64,000 bases of DNA from positions 1,116,001 to 1,180,000 of the forward strand of contig CP088295.1 in the NCBI GenBank assembly GCA_024666565.1. Direction: 5' to 3'. This DNA comes from Svornostia abyssi (GTDB taxonomy: Bacteria; Actinomycetota; Thermoleophilia; Solirubrobacterales; Solirubrobacteraceae). A program made the position numbers and the translations under genes. Below the pieces are notes generated by a model. It saw nothing but the letters and a program-made list of their open reading frames with translations, did no database searches and was not told where the DNA came from. Of this stretch, positions 53,501 through 62,689 are shown in pieces (the stretch's first letter is position 1; each line of letters begins with the position of its first letter).

Positions 53501-56500
53501 CGAGCGCACGCGCCGCGCGGGCGTCTCGTCGTTCGGCATGTCGGGCACGAACGCGCACGTCGTCATCGAAGAGGCGCCGCCCGAGGAGTCCGTGCCGGTC
53601 GCACCTGAGATCCCCTCGCGCGTGCTGCCGTACGCGATCTCGGCGTCGAGTGACGTCGCGCTCGCGGCGCAGGCGGAGCGGCTGGCCGAGTTCGTCGCGG
53701 GCCGCGACGACCTCGACGAGACGGCGGTGGCGGCCACGCTCGCGCTGCACCGCGCGCAGCTGCCCCACCGCGCGGTGGCGGTCGCCGGCGGCCTCGACGA
53801 GCTGGCCGACCGGCTGTCGGCGTTCGCGCGCGGCGAGTTCGTCGAGACGATCGCGCAGGGCGTGGCGCGCGGTGAGCGCCGCGCGGCGTTCGTGTTCCCC
53901 GGCCAGGGCGGCCAGTGGGAGGGGATGGCGGTGGAGCTCCTCGACGCGTCGCCCGTCTTCGCCGAGCGCATGCGCGCGTGCCAGGCCGCGCTCGCGCCGC
54001 ACGTCGACTGGGACCTCGAAGCCGTGCTGCGCGGCGAGGACGGCGCCCCATCGATCGACCTCATCGAGGTCGTCCAGCCGGTGCTCTTCGCGATCATGGT
54101 CTCCCTCGCGGCGCTGTGGCGGTCCTACGGGATCGAGCCGTCGGCCGTGGTCGGCCATTCGCAGGGCGAGATCGCCGCCGCGCACATCATCGGCGCGCTG
54201 ACCCTGGAGGACGCCGCGCGTGTCGTCGCGGTGCGCAGCCAGGCGCTGGCGACCATCGCGGGCGTCGGCGGGATGCTCGCCGTCGCGCTGTCGGTCGAGC
54301 AGCTCCAGGAGCGCGCTGCGGACCTCGGCGACCGCGTCACCATCGCCGCCGTCAACGGACCCCGCTCGCTGGTGATCTCCGGCGACCCGGAGCTCCTCGA
54401 CACGTTCGCCGCCGGCTGCGAGGCCGACGGCGTCCGCGTGCGCCGCATCCTCTCGACCGTGCCGGGTCACTCCCCGCCGGTGGAGGCCGTGCGCGAGCTG
54501 ATGCTCGAGGGCCTCGCGGGCGTGGCGCCGATGCCGAGCAGCATCCCGCTGTACTCCACGGTCACCGGCGAGCGCATCGCCACCGAGACCATGGACGCCG
54601 AGCACTGGTACCGGAACCTGCGCCAGACCGTCCTGTTCCAGCCGGCGGCCTCCGCGCTGATCGCCGACGGCATCGACGCGCTCATCGAGATCGGCCCGCA
54701 CCCGGTGCTTGCGGCCCCGTTGCAGGAGATCCTGGAGACCACGCCCGACATCGCCTCCATCACGACGCTCCGACGCGACGACGGCGGTCTCGAGCGGTTC
54801 ATCGCCTCGCTCGCCGACGCCCACGTCGCCGGCCTGCGGGTCGACTGGACCGCGCTCTTCGGCAGCGCCCCGCCGCGCGCGCCGCTGCCCACCTACGCCT
54901 TCCAGCACCGCCGCTACTGGCTCGAAGCGGGCAGCGGCACCCAGGACGCAGAGGCGCTGGGCGTCCTGCCCGCCGAGCATCCGCTGCTGCGCGCGACGAC
55001 GCCGCTGCCGGGCGGCGGGGCGCTGTGGACCGGACGGCTGTCCCTCGCCGAGCACGCGTGGCTCGCCGATCACGCGGTGCTGGGCGACGTCGTCGTGCCC
55101 GCCACCCTGTTCCTCGATGCCGTGCTCCACGCCGCGATCGAGACGGACACGCCGGTCATCGACGAGCTCACCGTCACCGCGCCGCTGGTGCTCGAGGAGG
55201 GCAAGCCGGTCGCGCTGCAGGTCACCGTCCTGCCGGCCGACGCACAGGGCCGGCACCAGGTGACGGTCTCCTCGCGCCCCGAGCGCCCCGAGGACGGCGA
55301 CGCCGAGCTGATCGAGCACGGCGTCGGCACGCTGATCGCCGACACCGGTCCGGTGACCGCGCCCGCCCCGTGGCCGGCGGACGGGGAGGACCTCGATCCC
55401 GCCAGCGCCTACGCCCGGCTGTCGGAGGCCGGCTACGAGCTCGGCCCGGTCTTCCACGGTCTGTCGCGCGCCGTGCGCGACGGCGACACGCTGCACGCCG
55501 AGGCCGGCCTCGGCGACGAGACCGACGAGGCGCACCGCTACGACCTGCACCCGGCGCTCCTCATGTCCGGCCTGCAGGCGATGGCGCTGGCGGGCGATCC
55601 GCGTGCGCCGGAGATGCCGTTCGCGTTCTCGGGCGTGCGGCTGCACCAGCGCGGGGCCGCGTCGCTCCGTCTGGAGCTGGCGCCCGGGGACCACGGGTGG
55701 GGCGTCGTCGCGAGCGACGGCGACGGGGCGGCGGTCATCTCGATCGACGCCGTGCGCACGCAGCCGGTCGACGCCGGGCGTCCGGCCCGGCGTAGCCTGC
55801 GCAACGCGCTCTATGCCATCGAGTGGTCCGCGGCACCGCAGACCGACGTCAACGGGTCGGGCCCGCGCGTCGCCGTGCTCGGCGACGGGCCGCAGCTCCC
55901 GGGCGAGCGCTACGACGACCTCGCGGCGCTGGTCGCCGCCGTCGAGGCCGGCGCCGAGGCGCCCGAGCAGGTGCTCCTCGCGATCCCGCCCGCCGACGGC
56001 GAGCTCCCCGAAGCCGCCCACGCGCTCACCGCGCGCGTCCTGGCGATCCTGCAGGCATGGCTGGAGGCCGACGCCCTCGGCGCCGCCCGGCTCGCCGTGC
56101 TGACCCGCGGCGCGGTGGCCGGTGCCGGCAGCCGGCCGGATCTGCGCCAGGCGCCGCTGGCCGGCCTGGTCCGCACCGCGGGCTCCGAGCATCCCGGCCG
56201 CTTCGTCCTGATCGACGCCGACGACGATGCGCCCTCCGCGACGGTGCTGCTCTCCGCGCTCGCCACGGACGAACCGGAGGTCGCCATCCGCGACGGGGCG
56301 CTGCTCGTCCCCCGCGTGCGCCCGTTCCGCGCGGAGGAGGCCGAGGCGCCGGCACCCGAGCACCCGACGGGCACGGTGCTCATCACCGGCGGCGTCACCG
56401 GGCTCGGCGCGATGCTCGCGCACCACCTCGCCGAGCACCAGGGCGCCCGTCACCTGCTGCTCGTCAGCCGCCGTGGCGCCGAGACGCCCGGCGCCGCGGA

Positions 56501-58343
56501 GCTCGTCGCCGAGCTGCGCGCGGCCGGCTGTGACGCCGAGGTCGCCGCGTGCGACGTCGCCGACCGGGCGGCGCTCGAGCGCCTGCTGGCCACGATCCCG
56601 CCAGAGCGGCCGCTCACGGCCGTCTTCCACTCCGCCGCCGCGCTCGACGACGGCGTGCTCACGGCGATGGACGGCGAGCGCCTGCACCGGGTCATGCGGC
56701 CCAAGATGGACGCCGCGCTGCACCTGCACGAGCTGACGCGCGATCTGGAGCTCTCGGAGTTCGTCCTCTTCTCCTCCGCCGCGTGCTGCCTGGGCAACCC
56801 GGGCCAGGCCAACTACGCGGCGGCGAACGCGTTCCTCGACGCGCTCGCGGCGATCCGGCGCGCCGACGGCCTCCCGGGGCTCGCGCTCGCGTTCGGCTTC
56901 TGGGGACGGGTCACCGACCTCACGCAGCACCTGACCGCCGCGGACGGCCGGCGCGTCGGGCCACTCGACCTGCTGCCGATGTCCGACGAGCTCGGCCTCG
57001 ACCTCATCGACGCCGCCCGCGGCACCGACGAGCCGCTGCTCGCGCCCATGCGGTTCGACCTGGCCAAGCTGGCGGGCCGCGCGCAGTCCGGCATCCTGCC
57101 GCCGATCCTCAGCGGCCTGGTCCGCGCTCGCCCCCGGCGTGCCGCCGCGCGCACGCTCGCTCCCGCCGGCGGCAACGGCGCGAACGGCGCAGGGGTCGGC
57201 GCCGACGCGATCCGCGGCGAGATCGCCGCCGCGCTGGGCTACGAATCGGCCGACGCGGTCGACATGCAGCTGACGTTCCTCGAGCTCGGGTTCGACTCGC
57301 TCGTGACGCTGGAGCTGCGCAAGCGCCTCCAGGCGCTGACAGGCCTGGCCCTGCCCACGACGGTCCTCTTCGACCACCCGACGCCCGCCGCGCTCGTGGC
57401 CCACCTCGTCGGGGAGCTCGGCGGCAGCGTCGAGCCCGAGCCGGCCGCGGGGACCGCGAACGGCAACGGCAGCGGCGCGCACGGCGGCGTCCTGGACGGC
57501 CTGTTCCGCCGCGCGTGCCGCCTGCACCGCACCCGCGACGCCATCGCGATCGCGGAGGCGCACGCGCGCCTGCGCCCGCGGTTCGGCGTGAGTCATCACC
57601 GGCGCCAGGCTCCGACCGCCATCCCGCTCGCGCAGGGACCCGCGGAGCCGCTCGTCGCCTGCATCCCGTCGCTCATCGCGAGCTCCGGGCCGCACGAGTA
57701 CGCGCGGTTCGCGAAGGCGTTCGCCGATCGCCGAGAGGTCATCGCCGTCCCTGTGCCCGGCTTCATGCCCGACGAGCTGCTGCCCTCGCGCATCGATGCC
57801 GCGGCGGGCGCGCAGGCGATCACCATCGCCGAGCACGCGCAGGGCCGCCCTGTCGCGCTCGTGGGCTTCTCCACCGGCGGCCTGCTCGCCCACGCGGTCG
57901 CGGTGGAGCTCGCGCGCATCGGCGCTCCCGCCGCGTCGGTCGCGCTCATCGACACGTACACGACCGAGACGATGCTGCCGATCGCCGACCTGGTGTTCGA
58001 CCGCATGCTCGACGGCAACGGCGCGCACCCGGCCGTCGACGACGACCGGCTCGGGACGATGGGCGTCTACCTCGGCCTGCTCGCCGCGTGGACCCCGCCG
58101 CCGCGCGCGGCGCCGACCCTGCTCGTGAAGGCCACCGAGCCCGTGCCCGGCCTCGTGCGGGTCGGGGACTGGACCGCCTCCTGGCCGCAGCGCGACGCCG
58201 TCGCGAACCTGCCCGGCACGCACTTCACGATCCTCGAGGACCACGCCGAGACGACGGCGCGCGCCGTCGAGGACTGGGTCGCGCGCCACCCGGCCGCCGT
58301 CGCGCCCAGTGCCCGCCACCGCTTCCGCCTGCGCGTCCGCTGA
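44534..58343 (+). CDS. Modular type I polyketide synthase, two extension modules plus thioesterase, frameshifted in loading AT
   Basis: About 4602 aa if one extra C at 45114-45116 is removed. Domains: loading AT (44.8-45.7 kb, GHSHGE) and ACP (LGLDS, Ser codon 45993); module 1 KS (46.17-47.45, Cys codon 46683), AT (47.74-48.79), DH (48.85-49.65, HxxxGxxxxP and Asp codon 49428), ER (50.23-51.17), KR (51.2-51.74, LDD), ACP (Ser codon 52134); module 2 KS (52.3-53.57, Cys codon 52815), AT (53.88-54.9), DH (54.97-55.78, Met codon 55563 replaces the Asp), KR (56.37-56.92, LDD), ACP (57.2-57.42, GFDSL); TE (57.64-58.3, Ser in GFSTGG codon 57870). Predicted product: a triketide acid, fully reduced at the first extension and beta-hydroxy at the second. 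Without the correction, the downstream frame is open from 45087. Confidence 0.93.
45114..45116 (+). other. Frameshift site in PKS loading acyltransferase
   Basis: CCC here splits GEIAAAHVA from GVLSLDDALRVA; CC would join them in one frame (GCC GGC GTC). A single base insertion or sequence error. Confidence 0.8.
47727..47785 (+). repeat. Exact 59-bp repeat, copy 1 (start of AT1)
   Basis: Identical base for base to 53865-53923. It spans the linker and the FVFPGQGGQWE start of the acyltransferase domain; flanking AT sequence is also nearly identical. Confidence 0.8.
53865..53923 (+). repeat. Exact 59-bp repeat, copy 2 (start of AT2)
   Basis: Second copy of the repeat at 47727-47785, 6.1 kb apart, in the same position of module 2. 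Confidence 0.8.
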
Positions 58344-58353
58344 GGGACCTCCG

Positions 58354-59280
58354 ATGGCGAACGAGGAGATCTCCGGGCGCGTCCCGCAGGATGATCACGT
58401 CCGCGACGTCGGGCTGGGCACGCGCCTGTACACCACGCCGTTCGTGCACCGGCTCCTGCCCGCGAAGCTCGCACTCGCGCTCGTGTCGCGCTTCGGCTCG
58501 CCGGAGGCACGCAACGGCCGCCGTGTCGAGCGCCAGCAGGCCGAGCACCTCATGCAGGACCTGCTCGAGTACACGCCCCGCGCGGGCGAGGCGCGGCGGC
58601 TGGCACGACGCAACGTCGCCGAGGTCGCACGGCTGCGCGAGCTGTTCTGGCGCCCGTGGCTGATCAAGCACTCGCGCATCGTCGGGCACGAGCACTGGGA
58701 AGCCGCCCATGCCGATGGCCGCGGCTGCCTCATCGTGGTCGGCCATTTCGGCGGGTTGTTCGGCCTGACCCCCGCGCTCAAGCACCACGGCTACCACCTG
58801 TACTCGGTGACGAGCGCGCACTACTGGGAGCCGATGCCGGCGGGGTTCGAAGGGCTGTGGACCCTGCGCCTGCGCGACTACGCCCAGGCGCTCGGCCCCG
58901 GCACCGCGATCCCCAACGACGAGCCCGCCGAGCGCTTCCTCGAGGTGCTGGAGCGCGGCGACACGCTGCTCATCGCGTTCGACCTGCCCGGCTCAGCCGC
59001 CACGCCGTTCCTCGGCCGGTCGGTCGCGCTGACGGGCGCGCCTGCGACGCTCGCGTTCCGCACCGGCGCCCGGGTGCTGCCGATCCTGCCGCTGCGCGAC
59101 GGCTCCCACGTCGTCGTCAACATGTACGAGCCGCTGGACGCGACGCACTACCGCGACGCGTCCGCGCTGCGGGCAGCGATCGCGCAGGTGTTCGAGCAGC
59201 TCCTCGTCAAGCATCCCGACAACGTGGACTACACCTGGTACCCGTCGCCGCTCGTCACCGAGGTGCCCGGCGAGGCGTGA
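58354..59280 (+). CDS. LpxL/PatA-like acyltransferase, second copy
   Basis: 308 aa, clearly paralogous to the product of 40959-41879 (shared ELFWRPWL, DLPGSAATPFLGRSVALT, PATLAFRT, WYPSPLVTE). Catalytic His131 in VVGHFGGLFGL, with Phe136 where Asp/Glu is usual. GAGGG lies 7 nt before the ATG, 10 nt after the PKS stop, so it is in the PKS operon. It is the best candidate to take the polyketide acid (or its thioester) and attach it to a membrane glycolipid. The 3' end overlaps the convergent gene by 52 bp. Confidence 0.82.
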   Translation: MANEEISGRVPQDDHVRDVGLGTRLYTTPFVHRLLPAKLALALVSRFGSPEARNGRRVERQQAEHLMQDLLEYTPRAGEARRLARRNVAEVARLRELFWRPWLIKHSRIVGHEHWEAAHADGRGCLIVVGHFGGLFGLTPALKHHGYHLYSVTSAHYWEPMPAGFEGLWTLRLRDYAQALGPGTAIPNDEPAERFLEVLERGDTLLIAFDLPGSAATPFLGRSVALTGAPATLAFRTGARVLPILPLRDGSHVVVNMYEPLDATHYRDASALRAAIAQVFEQLLVKHPDNVDYTWYPSPLVTEVPGEA

Positions 59281-60038
59281 GCGGCGACCTCGCGCCACAC
59301 GTCGAGGTCCTTGACGGGGTGCGCGAACGTCGCGCCGGCGGCGTGCAGCGCGCGGACCTCCGCGGGCGCGTAGGCCGGGTCCCAGCGGACGTGGTCGTAG
59401 AGGTTTGAGTGCTCGGCGAGGTTGACGATCCGGTGGCCGAGGTGGTGCACCAGCGTCGGGACGTACAGCTCGCCGTAGCACGGCGGGTGGTTCTCGACGG
59501 TGACGTAGTCGGCCAGCGCGGCGCGGCTCAGCCACATGCCGTCGCCGAGGGTGCCGTAGATCAGGGTCGGGTCCTCGCGCACGCTGACGCGCCGCAGGTG
59601 GGCGAGCAGCGCGGGGTCGCGCCGGAAGCGGCCGTAGTGCTCCCAGTTCGTGCCGGTGCGGAGGCTGGCCTCCTTGCCGAGCAGCCCGGCGCCGGTCTGC
59701 GCCGCGATCGCGCCGAGCCGTTGCGCGTAGTCGCCGCGCAGCACGAGGTGGTCGTACTCGATGACGTAGACCGCGTCGATCGACGGGTCGTCGCGGACCC
59801 AGTGGTCCCAGACCGCTGCGAAGGTCAGGTGGTAGGACTGAAACGACCGAGGCGCGCCGCGCAGGGTGGGGTCGTCGACGAAGGCCTTGGCGTCGAGGTC
59901 AAGCGCGTCGAAGTCCGCGCGCTTGCCGCCGTGGCACACGGCGAACCGCTCGCCGGGCGCGATGCCGCCGAGCAGGCGCAGCTGTTCGCCGGCCGTGGCG
60001 GCGTCGACGTGCGTGAGGACGACGGTGAGTGTCGTCAC
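59229..60038 (-). CDS. Glycosyltransferase-like protein of unrecognised family
   Basis: 269 aa, soluble. TTLTVVLTHVDAATAGEQLR opens a Rossmann-like region, VYVIEYDHLVLRGDYAQRLG contains EYD at a position like the DxD of GT-A enzymes, and YGTLGDGMWLSRAALADYV follows. No confident family. Start GTG 60038 overlaps the stop of the small upstream gene (GTGA). Given the neighbours, a sugar-transfer role is likely but unproven. Confidence 0.5.
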   Translation of the reverse strand: MTTLTVVLTHVDAATAGEQLRLLGGIAPGERFAVCHGGKRADFDALDLDAKAFVDDPTLRGAPRSFQSYHLTFAAVWDHWVRDDPSIDAVYVIEYDHLVLRGDYAQRLGAIAAQTGAGLLGKEASLRTGTNWEHYGRFRRDPALLAHLRRVSVREDPTLIYGTLGDGMWLSRAALADYVTVENHPPCYGELYVPTLVHHLGHRIVNLAEHSNLYDHVRWDPAYAPAEVRALHAAGATFAHPVKDLDVWREVAAHASPGTSVTSGDGYQV

Positions 60039-60271
60039 GGGCGTCGCGCCGGGCACGCGGCCACTTCGACGTGGCGGAAGACGAGCCGGTTCATCGAGGC
60101 GAAGTCGACGGACACGAGCCCGGTCTCGGCGCCGATGAGCTTCACGTCGCCCTTCCATATGATCGGGATCGCCTTGACCATGACCTCGTCGCAGACCTCG
60201 CAGCGGATCGGACGGCCCGCGACCGCGACGACGGCCAGCTTGACCTTCCGCTTGACCTCGTCGCGCTGCAC
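60035..60271 (-). CDS. Small CxxC protein
   Basis: 78 aa, not recognised. A basic N-terminus (QRDEVKRKVKLAVVAVAG) is followed by CEVCDE, which could bind zinc or be redox active, and a hydrophobic, beta-rich remainder (IPIIWKGDVKLIGAETGLV). GTG 60271 is supported by TACCAT ending 6 nt upstream. It is coupled to the glycosyltransferase-like gene by a 4-nt overlap. Confidence 0.55.
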   Translation of the reverse strand: MQRDEVKRKVKLAVVAVAGRPIRCEVCDEVMVKAIPIIWKGDVKLIGAETGLVSVDFASMNRLVFRHVEVAACPARRP

Positions 60272-60277
60272 ACGCGC

Positions 60278-60283
60278 ATGGTA
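60278..60283 (-). promoter_or_regulatory. -10 box of the small CxxC gene
   Basis: On the minus strand TACCAT ends 6 nt before GTG 60271. The same bases are the ATG and second codon of the divergent gene at 60278. Confidence 0.45.
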
Positions 60284-61165
60284 GGTGCCGAGCCCGCCGC
60301 GCGCATCTGCGCGATCGTCGTCACGTTCAACCGCTCCGAGCTGCTCGCCGAGTGCCTGACGCGGCTGGGCGCACAGACCCGGCCGGCGGACGAGATCCTC
60401 GTCGTCGACAACGCGAGCACCGACGGCACCGCCGCGATGGTGGCTGAGCGGTTCCCCGACGTCACGCTTTTGCGCCTGCCCGAGAACGTCGGCGGCGCCG
60501 GGGGCTTTCACGCCGGGATGCGCGACGCCCTCGCGCGCGGCCACGACTGGCTGTGGGTGATGGACGACGACACGTTCACCGTGCCCGACACCCTCGAGCA
60601 GCTGCTCGCGGGTGGGGCGCGGGCGCGAGGCGATGCGCCGATGATGCTCTCCAGCCAGGTCCGCTGGAAGGACGAGACGCTGCACCCGATGAACCTGCCG
60701 TCTCCGCGGTGGAGGGATCCTGCGTTCATGGCGCTGGGCGCGGCCGACGGTCTGGTGGGCCTGCGCAACGCGACGTTCGTCTCGGTCGCCCTGCGCCGGG
60801 AGGCGATCGAGCGCTACGGGCTGCCGCTCGCGCACTACTTCATCTGGACCGACGACGTGGAGCTGACGTCGCGCATCATGCGCGCCGAGCCCGGCTACCT
60901 CGTGCCGGAGAGCCGGGTCTACCACTGGACGCCCACGGCGCATCCGGCGGCGGCGAGCTCGTCGGGCGACCGCTTCTACTACCACGTGCGCAACTCGCTG
61001 CTGCTGCTGCGCGGGACGAGCCTCGCGCCGATGGACCGCATCGACTACGCGCGCTACTACGTGAAGTCGCTGATCGCGTTCCTGCGCGAGCGCGGGCGGG
61101 AGCCCGCGGCGCTGAAGCTGCTCGCGCGCGGCGTGCGAGACGGGCTGACGGGGGAGACCCGGTGA
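60278..61165 (+). CDS. Family 2 glycosyltransferase (GlfT1/rhamnosyl-like)
   Basis: 295 aa. ICAIVVTFNRSELLAECL, ILVVDNASTDGTAAMV, GGAGGFHAGMRDAL, WLWVMDDDTFTVP (DxD) and YFIWTDDVELTSRI. The GGAGGFHAGM and WTDDVE motifs are those of galactofuranosyl/rhamnosyltransferases of the GlfT1 type, which fits the UDP-galactopyranose mutase in the locus. ATG 60278 leaves only 6 bp to the divergent start at 60271. The stop overlaps the next gene in GTGA. Confidence 0.88.
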   Translation: MVGAEPAARICAIVVTFNRSELLAECLTRLGAQTRPADEILVVDNASTDGTAAMVAERFPDVTLLRLPENVGGAGGFHAGMRDALARGHDWLWVMDDDTFTVPDTLEQLLAGGARARGDAPMMLSSQVRWKDETLHPMNLPSPRWRDPAFMALGAADGLVGLRNATFVSVALRREAIERYGLPLAHYFIWTDDVELTSRIMRAEPGYLVPESRVYHWTPTAHPAAASSSGDRFYYHVRNSLLLLRGTSLAPMDRIDYARYYVKSLIAFLRERGREPAALKLLARGVRDGLTGETR

Positions 61166-61779
61166 GCGGCGTTGTCGCGGTGATCACCGGCGCCGCTGCC
61201 GCGCAGGAGCAGGCGTGCCGTGACGCGCTCGCCGCACAGGAGGTCCCGGTCGCCGAGGTCCTGACGGGCCCCGACGCGCTCGCTCGTGCGGCGGCGGGCG
61301 ACCACGACCGGGTCTGGATCTTGGAAGGAGGCGCGGCGCCCGGGCCCGACGCGCTCTCCGGCCTGTTGGGCCTGGCCGACGGCGCGCTGCGCTGCGGCAT
61401 GGTCGTCGACCCCGCGGGTCGGCCGCTGGCGTTCGCGCTGCCGTCCGGCGACACCCACGACGTCGACGCGGTCATCGCCCTTGCCGTCGAGCGGGTGCTG
61501 CCGATCCGCCGCGCGACGCTCGCGCACACCCTCGTCCCGCGCGCGGCGCTGCGCGAGCACGGTCTGCCCGACCCGCGGTACGGCGCGTATGCGGGCGACG
61601 AGTGGACGGCGCGCGTGGCGGCGCGAGGCGGCGGGAGGTTCCTGCCCGCGTCCGTGGCGGTCCTTCCCGCGGCGCCACCGCCGCCCCGCGCGATCGGGCC
61701 CGCGCTGCGCACCGCCCGAACGCCGACGTGGACCAACGGCGAGCGGATCGCGGTGTTCGCCGCCCTGCTCCGTCGCTAG
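61162..61779 (+). CDS. Glycosyltransferase-like protein lacking the DxD motif
   Basis: 205 aa, coupled to the preceding GT2 gene. Its layout follows a GT2 domain: an N-terminal strand (VVAVITGAAAAQEQACRDAL), RVWILEGGAAPGPDALSGLL where active relatives have WVMDDDxxP, a substitution region ALREHGLPDPRYGAYAGDEW like the acceptor loop, and a Pro-rich end. The metal-binding DxD is EGG, so catalysis in the usual way is unlikely. It may partner the flanking glycosyltransferases. Confidence 0.55.
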   Translation: MSGVVAVITGAAAAQEQACRDALAAQEVPVAEVLTGPDALARAAAGDHDRVWILEGGAAPGPDALSGLLGLADGALRCGMVVDPAGRPLAFALPSGDTHDVDAVIALAVERVLPIRRATLAHTLVPRAALREHGLPDPRYGAYAGDEWTARVAARGGGRFLPASVAVLPAAPPPPRAIGPALRTARTPTWTNGERIAVFAALLRR

Positions 61780-61801
61780 TTCTGGAACCATGCCGCCAGC
61801 C

Positions 61802-62689
61802 ATGGACGCCACCATCGTGATCGTCACGAAGGACCGTCGCGAGATGCTCGCCGACGCGCTCGCGTCGGCGGTCGCGCAGGAGGGCGACGTCGAGGTTCTC
61901 GTCATCGACGACGGCTCGTCCGACGGCACCGCGCAGATGGTCGCCGAGCAGTTCCCGGACGTGCGCGTCCACCGGTATGAGACGAACGCCGGGCTCGTGG
62001 TGCGCCGCAACGACGCCGCCCGGATCGCCCGCGGCCGCGTCATCGTCTCGATCGACGACGACGCGGTGTTCACGGCCCCGGACACCGTCGCGCAGACCCT
62101 GCGCGACTTCGACGCCGACCCGCGCATCGCCGCCGTGGGCATCCCGTACGTCGACGTGCGGCGCAGCCCGCAGGTCCACCAGCAGCCCCCCGATGACACG
62201 GGTTGCTGGATCGGCCCGGTGTACCGCGGCACCGCCCACGCCGTCCGGCGCGACGTGTTCCTTGAGCTCGGCGGCTACCGCGAGCGCATCGTCCACCAGG
62301 GCGAGGAGCACGACTTCTGCCTGCGCCTCCTCGACGCCGGCTACCTCGTCCGCTACGGCCGCGCCGCGCCCATCGAGCACCGCGAGTCGCCGCGCCGCAG
62401 CAACCGGCGCATGGAGCGCTACGGCCGCCGCAACGAGCAGCTGCTGTGCGCGACGTACTACCCCCAGCCGTGGGCGACGCTGTACGGCGTCGGGTACGCC
62501 GGGAAGTCGATCCTGCGCGGGATCCGGTCCGACGGTGGGCTCGTGTGGATCTTCGAGGGCATCCTGCGCGGCGTCGGCGCGTGGATGACGGCCGGGCGCC
62601 GGCCCGTCTCCCGGGCGACGTTCGCGCTCGATCAGCGGCTGCGCCGAGCGCGCTGCCTGCCGATCGAGGACATCAGCCCTCGTCGATGA
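61802..62689 (+). CDS. Family 2 glycosyltransferase
   Basis: 295 aa. DATIVIVTKDRREMLADAL, VLVIDDGSSDGTAQMV, NAGLVVRRNDAARIARG, VSIDDDAVFTAPD (DxD) and HQGEEHDFCLRLLDAGY (acceptor-side ED). The C-terminus has amphipathic stretches that may contact the membrane. Two ATGs are possible: 61790 adds MPPA; 61802 is used because homology starts there. It overlaps the convergent glycoside hydrolase-like gene by 17 bp. Confidence 0.87.
   Translation: MDATIVIVTKDRREMLADALASAVAQEGDVEVLVIDDGSSDGTAQMVAEQFPDVRVHRYETNAGLVVRRNDAARIARGRVIVSIDDDAVFTAPDTVAQTLRDFDADPRIAAVGIPYVDVRRSPQVHQQPPDDTGCWIGPVYRGTAHAVRRDVFLELGGYRERIVHQGEEHDFCLRLLDAGYLVRYGRAAPIEHRESPRRSNRRMERYGRRNEQLLCATYYPQPWATLYGVGYAGKSILRGIRSDGGLVWIFEGILRGVGAWMTAGRRPVSRATFALDQRLRRARCLPIEDISPRR

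Noticed and set aside
45018-58319. Very long open frames on the minus strand opposite the PKS (about 2600 and 1800 codons)
   Set aside because: They mirror the PKS codon structure in G+C-rich DNA, are Arg/Ala/Gly/Val-rich, match no domain and cover the strand opposite a certain PKS.
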